Assembly: GCA_964581455.1 (NCBI GenBank)
Contig: CAZOOT010000123.1
Location: 1-9,728 of the forward strand
Length of the DNA stretch: 9,728 nucleotides
Direction of reading: 5' to 3'
Source: VBAS01 sp964581455
Lineage (GTDB): Bacteria > Bacteroidota > Bacteroidia > Chitinophagales > Chitinophagaceae
In this document: piece by piece, positions 1 to 5,419 of the stretch
Position numbering within the stretch: the stretch's first letter is position 1
Layout: every line of letters begins with the position of its first letter
Program-made: the position numbers and the translations under genes
The notes under the pieces: model-generated
Told to the model about the DNA's origin: nothing
Databases searched by the model: none
Seen by the model: the letters and a program-made list of their open reading frames with translations, nothing else

Positions 1-82
1 AACAAGTTCCATCCAGCCCCCTTTAGGGGGTCGGAGTGTTCAAATAAAAGTATCTGACAATGGGGGTGGCATTCCACAAAAA
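1..82 (+). repeat. 82-bp exact duplicate of 4081-4162
   Basis: Every base from 1 to 82 equals the base 4080 positions further on, including third codon positions and the GC palindrome. At base 83 identity with that copy breaks (A against G) and the sequence becomes like the first complete kinase. The left boundary of the shared block is not visible because the window begins here. Both copies are in the same reading frame and encode the strand before G1 plus the G1 box. Confidence 0.95.
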
Positions 83-253
83 ATCCTGGATAAAATATTT
101 CAACCCTTCTTCACCACCAAACCTACGGGTCAGGGAACCGGTTTGGGATTATCATTGGCCTATGATATTGTAAAAGCACATGGCGGAGAGTTGAAAGTGG
201 AAACGAAAGAAGGAGAAGGAAGTGAGTTTATTATTCAATTACCAATCAACTGA
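2..253 (+). CDS. C-terminal fragment of a sensor histidine kinase (ATPase domain), 5' end outside window
   Basis: The frame is open from the window edge to TGA at 251-253 and gives 83 residues. They cover the end of a histidine-kinase ATPase domain: the G1 box SDNGGGIPQ, the F-box region IFQPFFTTKP, the G2 box GQGTGLGLS, and the final strands ending in EFIIQLPIN. These motifs bind ATP-Mg and form the ATP lid in the GHKL/HATPase_c family. The phospho-acceptor His, N box and any sensor domain lie upstream of the window. By analogy with the four complete paralogs that follow, the full protein is probably a TPR-containing membrane kinase of about 670-700 residues. The stop is 4 bases before the ATG of the next kinase, so the two are probably co-transcribed. 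The first 82 bases are identical to the second complete kinase, whereas later bases match the first complete kinase, so this gene is mosaic. It is cut by the window edge, and nothing suggests it is broken. Confidence 0.93.
   Translation, partial: TSSIQPPLGGRSVQIKVSDNGGGIPQKILDKIFQPFFTTKPTGQGTGLGLSLAYDIVKAHGGELKVETKEGEGSEFIIQLPIN
17..30. repeat. GC-rich palindrome at the second linker position, partial kinase
   Basis: Five C, TTTA, then five G; the flanking T and A allow a 6-bp stem with a 2-base loop. It is read in frame as part of IQPPLGGRS just before the strand leading to G1. It stands out as a run of C and G in AT-rich coding sequence. It is not followed by a T tract, so it is not a terminator. 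Confidence 0.8.
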
Positions 254-257
254 CAAT

Positions 258-2285
258 ATGAAAGCTGGTTTTAAAATATTATTTGGTTTATGGTTGTTGC
301 CTTTATTAATTACAGCACAACAAGAAAATCCATATTTGAACAGTTTGTATAGATCCCTTTCCAATGCAACAAGTGATTCTGCCAGAATAAAAATCTATAG
401 CAGTCTCGGATTCTATTACACTCTTGAGGATCGTGATAGTGCAAATTTTTACTTTGAAAAAGCCTTGCCGATTGCTGTCAAATTAAATCTAAAATTTGAT
501 CAAGTCTCTATATTGGCCGGAATGGGGGTCATCCTGATGCAACAGGAAAAGTTTTCAAAGTCATTAGAATTCTATTTAAAAGCACTACATATTGCCAAGG
601 ATCCCAGTGTTGAAAAAACTATTTGGGGGTTGTTGCCAGACAAAAGCCCAAGGCATGAACGAATGAAAGCGGTAGCCAGGACCTACGATTTAATTGGATT
701 GCTAAATGCGTATACCGGAAACTGGGAGGATAATATCAACAATCAATTGAAGAATTACCGGGAAGCCGAAAAATTTGCAAAAGCAGTCGGGGACAAAGGA
801 ATTATTGCGGCGCTAAACTTTCATATGGGTATTGCTTATATGAATGCCGGAAAATTCGATTCGGCACTTCTGTTGATTGAAAAGGCCCAATCCGTGTTTT
901 CAGATTTGAAAGATCCACAAATGGGGCGTACCATGTTATATCAGGGCGATACCTATAAACGGATGGGAAATTTCGATTTAGCTGCCCATACCATATTACA
1001 GGGCATGGCGCTTTTAAATGAGACTAATGATTATGTGCACAGGGGTCAGGGATATATTTTATTAAGTAGCGTATATGCGGGTTTAAAAAAAACCGACTCC
1101 GCTTTGTATTATGCCAAAGAAGGCTTGAAAATATATGAAAGGCGCAAAGACCCGGTGGGGAAAAGAGATGCCTATGATTTGCTTGCTTCCCATTTTGATC
1201 AGCTGGGCAGAACCGATAGTGCCACCGCATATTTAAAATTGGCAAAATCATTAAGTGATAGTTTAAGTGTAGAAGAACGAAAAAACCTTCTTGCATTTCA
1301 GGACGTCGTTGTAGAAGAACAGGCAAAGTTGGAACAACTGGAGAAAGAAAAAATCCAAACAAAAAGTAAGATCAGAACCTATAGCCTGTTTGCAGGACTT
1401 ATTATTTTATCACTGATAGGTCTTTTTCTGTATCGTAATAACAAAAGGGAAAAGAAAGCCAAAACAATTTTGGAAAAAACGTTGATAGAACTAAAATCTA
1501 CTCAATCACAGCTAATTCAATCAGAAAAAATGGCCTCATTAGGAGAGCTGACTGCAGGTATAGCACATGAGATTCAAAATCCATTAAACTTTGTTAATAA
1601 TTTTTCAGAAATCAATAAAGAGCTAGCTGAAGAATTGAAAGTTGAATTAACTAAAAACAATTTGCAATTGGCAACTGAAATTGCTGATGATATAAAAGAT
1701 AATTCTGAAAAAATTAATTATCATGGCAAGCGAGCTGATGCCATTGTAAAAGGCATGCTACAACATAGCCGCAATAGTAGTGGCCAAAAAGAACTTATTG
1801 ATATAAATACTTTATGTAATGAGTATTTAAAACTGGCTTTTCATGGATTACGGGCAAAGGACAAAAATTTCAATGCAGAGATCAAAACCGATCTTGATAA
1901 CCGGATTGAAAAAATAAATCTAGTGCCGCAGGATATCGGAAGAGTTATCCTTAATTTGATCAATAATGCATTTTATGCAGCCTCCCAGCCCCCCGAAGGG
2001 GGATTCAAAGACCCCGATTATGTTCATAACCCTACAGTTTGGGTGACTACAAGGAAAGTAGGCAATAAAGTATTGCTTTCAGTTAAGGACAATGGACCGG
2101 GTATTCCACAAGAAATCCTGGATAAAATATTTCAACCCTTCTTCACCACCAAACCCACGGGTCAGGGAACCGGTTTGGGATTATCATTGGCCTATGATAT
2201 TGTAAAAGCACATGGCGGAGAGTTGAAAGTGGAAACCAAGGAGGGAGAAGGAAGTGACTTTATAATTCAATTGCCAATTAATTAA
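258..2285 (+). CDS. TPR-containing membrane sensor histidine kinase (first complete copy)
   Basis: The ATG at 258 is preferred over an in-frame GTG at 222. It starts directly on a signal peptide (cleavage likely after ITA, residue 20), 4 bases after the previous stop, while the GTG lies inside the previous gene's conserved C-terminus. The protein has 675 residues. About seven TPR-like units span residues 40-350, some with a D-S-A signature (GKFDSALLLIEKA). A coiled coil (AKLEQLEKEKIQTKSK) and one membrane helix at about 375-393 follow. The DHp domain carries phospho-acceptor His437 in AHEIQNPLNFVNNF; Glu438 and Asn441 fit the ExxN phosphatase motif. The ATPase domain has the N box 566-570 (NLINN), G1 Asp611 (DNGPGIP) and G2 637-641 (GTGLG). 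All catalytic motifs are intact. Inferred topology is periplasmic TPR and cytoplasmic kinase, autophosphorylating His and passing phosphate to an unseen response regulator. The linker after the N box contains a GC palindrome encoding QPPEGG. Ligand or partner is unknown. Confidence 0.93.
   Translation: MKAGFKILFGLWLLPLLITAQQENPYLNSLYRSLSNATSDSARIKIYSSLGFYYTLEDRDSANFYFEKALPIAVKLNLKFDQVSILAGMGVILMQQEKFSKSLEFYLKALHIAKDPSVEKTIWGLLPDKSPRHERMKAVARTYDLIGLLNAYTGNWEDNINNQLKNYREAEKFAKAVGDKGIIAALNFHMGIAYMNAGKFDSALLLIEKAQSVFSDLKDPQMGRTMLYQGDTYKRMGNFDLAAHTILQGMALLNETNDYVHRGQGYILLSSVYAGLKKTDSALYYAKEGLKIYERRKDPVGKRDAYDLLASHFDQLGRTDSATAYLKLAKSLSDSLSVEERKNLLAFQDVVVEEQAKLEQLEKEKIQTKSKIRTYSLFAGLIILSLIGLFLYRNNKREKKAKTILEKTLIELKSTQSQLIQSEKMASLGELTAGIAHEIQNPLNFVNNFSEINKELAEELKVELTKNNLQLATEIADDIKDNSEKINYHGKRADAIVKGMLQHSRNSSGQKELIDINTLCNEYLKLAFHGLRAKDKNFNAEIKTDLDNRIEKINLVPQDIGRVILNLINNAFYAASQPPEGGFKDPDYVHNPTVWVTTRKVGNKVLLSVKDNGPGIPQEILDKIFQPFFTTKPTGQGTGLGLSLAYDIVKAHGGELKVETKEGEGSDFIIQLPIN
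1989..2002. repeat. GC-rich palindrome at the first linker position, GAA-loop variant
   Basis: Six C, GAA, then five G, giving a 5-bp all-GC stem. It is read in frame as QPPEGG immediately after the N box (NLINNAFYAAS). It occupies the same protein position as the first unit of the third and fourth complete kinases, but its core is GAA and not TAAA/TTTA, so it may be a separate subtype or a separate insertion. Confidence 0.7.
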
Positions 2286-4330
2286 TGGTGATCGTGAAAA
2301 AAAAGCTCAACATCTTTTTGTTTTTATTGCTGCCGGTATTTGCTATAGCACAGCAAAGCACTCTTGATGATTTGAAGCGGCAACTTGCAAATGCACAAAA
2401 TGATTCTGACCGTTATAAAATCTATGGCTGGTTTTCAGATTTCTACATAGAAAAGAAAATAGATTCAGCATTGTTCTTTATGGAGCAATGTCTGTTGTTA
2501 GCCCGAAAAAATAACAAAAAACTTAACGAAGCATCAAGCCTGAACGGAAAGGGTCTTTGTTTAAGACATATGGGGCGGTATTCTGAAGCACTTCAATGTT
2601 ACCTCGATGGTTTTGAAATTGCAAAAGATGCCGAAAACGAGAAAGATTTCTGGCCATTATCAACCTGGATGTATTCGCCGGATAAATCAGCAAAATCATT
2701 CCGCCTGATTGTTTTGGGAAATCTCCATATGCAGATGGCTAACTTATTTATTCGCACAGGCAATAACGATCTATGCATTTTCCATTTTGCTGAAGCTGAA
2801 AAGATCGGGAAAGAAACCAAAAGTCATTATTTTTTATACTACCTATATGCAACTATGGGTATTGCATATAAAAATTTGAATAAATTGGATTCGGCAATGC
2901 TTATTGTGCAGAATGGCTTATCACTTTCAAAACAATTTGGATACAAAGAAAATGTATCCCGCTTATTTACATATATTGGTGAAATTGAATTTACCAGAGG
3001 AAATACTGATACAGCCCGCAAATATTACCATCAGGCCCTTCAGCTGGCAAATGAAGAGAACAATTTCGTTTCGTTGGTCATGATCCACTTCGGATTAACA
3101 AAATGTTTTTTAGCACAGCAGGAAAAAGACTCAAGTCTTTATTATGCACACAAAGCTATTGAAACATTAAACAAAGTAGGTTCACTTGCAGGCACAGTTT
3201 GGAACCTCTCAATGGCTTATGAAAATTTGTTCCGGATATATAAAATGAGAAATGAAACTGACAGTGCTGAAAAATATATGGAATTAACATTGCGTGCAAA
3301 AGACAGCCTGAATGCCTATACGATAAAAAGCTCAGCTCAGGCTCAGGGTTTATTTCTGCGTGAGCAAATTCGAATGAAGGAATTGGAAAAAGAAAGAATT
3401 CAGTTTCGAAATAAGGTGGGAACCTATTCCATGCTGGCCGGCATCGGTATATTACTTTTGCTTGCAATTTTATTTTACAGGAATTACAGGCACAATCAAA
3501 AAGCAAAAGATAAAATTGAAAAAGCCTATGACGAACTTAAATCCGCACAATCACAATTGGTACAATCTGAAAAGATGGCCAGCCTTGGTGAATTAACTGC
3601 CGGCATTGCTCATGAAATACAAAACCCATTGAACTTCGTAAATAATTTTTCTGATGTCAGTACAGAATTAGTTGATGAAATGAATATTGAAATGGATAAG
3701 GGAAATACGGAAGATGCAAAACTGATTGCACAAGATTTAAAGCAAAACCTGGAAAAAATTAATCATCATGGTATACGGGCAGGCGATATTGTAAAAAGCA
3801 TGTTACAGCATAGCCGCAGCAGCAGTGGTGTAAAAGAACCAACAGATATCAATGCACTGTGTGACGAATATTTAAGATTGTCTTATCATGGGTTAAGAGC
3901 AAAAGACAAATCCTTTAATGCCACTATGAAAACAGAGTTTGAAGAAGGATTGGAAAAAATAAATGTCATCCCTCAGGATATGGGTAGAGTGATTCTGAAT
4001 TTAATTACGAACGCCTTTTATGCTGTCAACGAAAAATCAAAACAAGGAATTGCAGAGTTTGAACCAACGGTTACCATTAAAACAAGTTCCATCCAGCCCC
4101 CTTTAGGGGGTCGGAGTGTTCAAATAAAAGTATCTGACAATGGGGGTGGCATTCCACAAAAAGTTTTGGATAAAATATTTCAACCCTTCTTCACCACCAA
4201 ACCCACAGGGCAGGGAACAGGATTGGGTTTGTCATTAGCGTATGATATTGTAAAAGCTCATGGAGGTGATTTGAAAGTGGAAACGAAAGAGGGAGAAGGA
4301 AGTGAGTTTATAATCAGTTTACCTGAATAA
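2285..4330 (+). CDS. TPR-containing membrane sensor histidine kinase (second complete copy)
   Basis: Its ATG overlaps the previous stop by one base (TAATG, 2283-2287), a classic arrangement for translational coupling. The protein has 681 residues. The signal peptide has a K-K-K n-region and likely cleavage after AIA (residue 22). About seven TPR-like units lie at residues 40-345, with an extra segment at about 114-142 (contains FWPLSTWMYSPDKS) between the second and third. A coiled coil (RMKELEKERIQFRNK) precedes one membrane helix at 380-398. Phospho-acceptor His443 is in AHEIQNPLNFVNNF, the N box is 572-576 (NLITN), G1 Asp618 (DNGGGIP) and G2 644-648 (GTGLG). Catalytic residues are complete. 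This copy has no palindrome at the first linker position but has one at the second, encoding QPPLGG. The TPR part shows only family-level similarity to its neighbours while the kinase part is very close, implying a different input and shared output. Mechanism is inferred from the family; ligand and regulator are unknown. Confidence 0.93.
   Translation: MVIVKKKLNIFLFLLLPVFAIAQQSTLDDLKRQLANAQNDSDRYKIYGWFSDFYIEKKIDSALFFMEQCLLLARKNNKKLNEASSLNGKGLCLRHMGRYSEALQCYLDGFEIAKDAENEKDFWPLSTWMYSPDKSAKSFRLIVLGNLHMQMANLFIRTGNNDLCIFHFAEAEKIGKETKSHYFLYYLYATMGIAYKNLNKLDSAMLIVQNGLSLSKQFGYKENVSRLFTYIGEIEFTRGNTDTARKYYHQALQLANEENNFVSLVMIHFGLTKCFLAQQEKDSSLYYAHKAIETLNKVGSLAGTVWNLSMAYENLFRIYKMRNETDSAEKYMELTLRAKDSLNAYTIKSSAQAQGLFLREQIRMKELEKERIQFRNKVGTYSMLAGIGILLLLAILFYRNYRHNQKAKDKIEKAYDELKSAQSQLVQSEKMASLGELTAGIAHEIQNPLNFVNNFSDVSTELVDEMNIEMDKGNTEDAKLIAQDLKQNLEKINHHGIRAGDIVKSMLQHSRSSSGVKEPTDINALCDEYLRLSYHGLRAKDKSFNATMKTEFEEGLEKINVIPQDMGRVILNLITNAFYAVNEKSKQGIAEFEPTVTIKTSSIQPPLGGRSVQIKVSDNGGGIPQKVLDKIFQPFFTTKPTGQGTGLGLSLAYDIVKAHGGDLKVETKEGEGSEFIISLPE
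4081..4162 (+). repeat. 82-bp exact duplicate of 1-82
   Basis: This is the partner of the block at the window start, inside the second complete kinase (residues about 600-626). The exact match at silent positions, next to sequence that is clearly diverged, indicates recent duplication or gene conversion and not protein-level selection alone. Confidence 0.95.
4097..4110. repeat. GC-rich palindrome at the second linker position, second complete kinase
   Basis: Five C, TTTA, five G, identical to the copy at 17-30 and lying inside the 82-bp identical block. It is read as IQPPLGGRS. The first linker position of this gene has no such element, which gives a natural empty site. Confidence 0.8.
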
Positions 4331-4344
4331 TGCACCAAATTTGA
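4330..4344 (+). promoter_or_regulatory. Four-codon minicistron bridging the kinase stop and the TTG start
   Basis: The kinase stop TAA (4328-4330) shares its last A with an ATG (4330-4332). That ATG opens ATG-CAC-CAA-ATT-TGA, and its TGA (4342-4344) overlaps the TTG start (4341-4343) of the CotH-like gene. As written, this could pass ribosomes from the kinase to the TTG start. Alternatively, one extra T in the TTT run would fuse the ATG to the CotH-like frame (M-H-Q-I-L-K-N), giving the same TAATG coupling as at 2283-2287. In that case the present sequence carries a one-base deletion or sequencing error. Confidence 0.4.
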
Positions 4345-5408
4345 AAAATCTTAAACATATAGCTCAACTATTATTTTTTATTTTCCTGTCTGGGAATGGA
4401 TGGGCACAAATTCTTTCGGAAAAAAAATTATTTGATTCAGATGAGATCATACAACTAAAATTAAGTGGCGATCTGCGTAAGGCTTTAGGAGATCGTTCAG
4501 CTAAACCAAAAAAGCACCCTGTAGTTCTTTCAATAATAAAGGATGACAAAAATCAAATTGCTTTTCCGGTAGAATTACAAACCAGGGGTAATTTCCGCAG
4601 GAAGAGAGAAAACTGTTATTATCCGCCCTTATGGATCCATTTTCCGAAATCAGGGGATCAATTGAATTCAGTTTTCCGGGAACAAAATAAAACAAAACTG
4701 GTTATGCCCTGCGGATCGGATGAATACATTATTCGTGAATGGTTAGTTTATAAATTGTATAACCTGATCTCTCCATTAAGTTTCAATGCCAGGCTGATCA
4801 AAGTAAAGTTGGAAGATCTTAAAACAAAGAAACCTGCCGAACCATTTTATGCCCTGCTATTGGAAGAAGAAAAGCAACTGGCGGCAAGAAATAATTTACT
4901 TGCCGTTGATAGAAAAGTAAAACCTGAAGAAACAGAAACTGATAATTTCCTGATGATGGCTGTATTTGAATACCTGATTGGAAATACAGATTGGTCGGTT
5001 CAGTACATGCATAATATAAAATTGCTGGCTACTGATCTAAATGCAATTCCTGTTACTGTGCCCTACGATTTTGATCATGCCGGAATAGTAAATACCCCTT
5101 ATGCAAAGCCCGCAGAAGAATTGGAAATGAAATCGGTCCGGGAACGACGTTACCGTGGTTTTTGTGTACAGGACATGAGCAAATTTGAGAAGATTATTCA
5201 CCATTTTAACAGGTTAAAGAATGATATTTATAATATATATAAAAACTGTTCGTTGCTGGAGGAAAAATATATTAAATTGACATTGCAATACCTGGATGAA
5301 TTTTATAGAACAATCAATAATCCGAAAGACTGGCAAAAAGAGTTTCGTTACCCCTGTGATAAAAACGGAACAGGAAATATTGTGATAAAGGGATTGAAAG
5401 AAAACTGA
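4341..5408 (+). CDS. Exported CotH-kinase-like protein (putative)
   Basis: A 355-residue protein with an N-terminal signal peptide (hydrophobic LLFFIFL, likely cleavage after GWA, residue 22) and no other membrane segment, so probably periplasmic or exported. Recognisable blocks are TRGNFR (81-86) followed by Cys92, Cys124 with a downstream helix, NTDWSVQYMHN (215-225), PYDFDHAG (241-248), and a late RERRYRGFC segment. The pair Asp217...Asn225 and Asp243/Asp245 resembles the catalytic Asp and metal-binding Asp of CotH-type atypical protein kinases, and the R-G-N-x-R block resembles their N-lobe. The assignment is by motif memory and is moderate; a conserved hypothetical family of Bacteroidota is the alternative. 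The cysteines could form disulfides after export. The start is TTG at 4341, because the frame has no ATG between the upstream stop at 4311 and the signal peptide (see the separate entry on the junction). It lies between two kinases in the same transcription unit, but a role in their signalling is only a guess. Confidence 0.62.
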   Translation: MKNLKHIAQLLFFIFLSGNGWAQILSEKKLFDSDEIIQLKLSGDLRKALGDRSAKPKKHPVVLSIIKDDKNQIAFPVELQTRGNFRRKRENCYYPPLWIHFPKSGDQLNSVFREQNKTKLVMPCGSDEYIIREWLVYKLYNLISPLSFNARLIKVKLEDLKTKKPAEPFYALLLEEEKQLAARNNLLAVDRKVKPEETETDNFLMMAVFEYLIGNTDWSVQYMHNIKLLATDLNAIPVTVPYDFDHAGIVNTPYAKPAEELEMKSVRERRYRGFCVQDMSKFEKIIHHFNRLKNDIYNIYKNCSLLEEKYIKLTLQYLDEFYRTINNPKDWQKEFRYPCDKNGTGNIVIKGLKEN

Positions 5409-5419
5409 ATTTAAAAATT

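Noticed and set aside
17..30. GC stem as a Rho-independent terminator
   Set aside because: It is inside a coding frame with no T tract after it, and the same elements recur at fixed protein positions in several genes.
222..257. In-frame GTG start that would extend the first complete kinase by 12 residues
   Set aside because: The GTG lies inside the conserved C-terminal codons of the preceding kinase, puts polar residues before the signal peptide, and the ATG at 258 gives a clean export signal 4 bases after the upstream stop.
1024..1362. Reverse-strand open frame of 112 codons (and similar ones at 3156-3506 and 6364-6702)
   Set aside because: They lie antisense inside well-supported kinase genes, have no recognisable domain, and are explained by the codon bias of the forward frame.
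1..4140. Identical sequence lines at 1-60 and 4081-4140 as a copy-paste artefact of the file
   Set aside because: The equal line phase is a coincidence of the 4080-base offset. The two copies diverge at base 83, and the partial gene continues into sequence found elsewhere in the array, which a simple copy error would not produce.
5409..5419. Promoter between the CotH-like gene and the third complete kinase
   Set aside because: Only 11 AT bases separate them; there is no room for a promoter there, and co-transcription is simpler.
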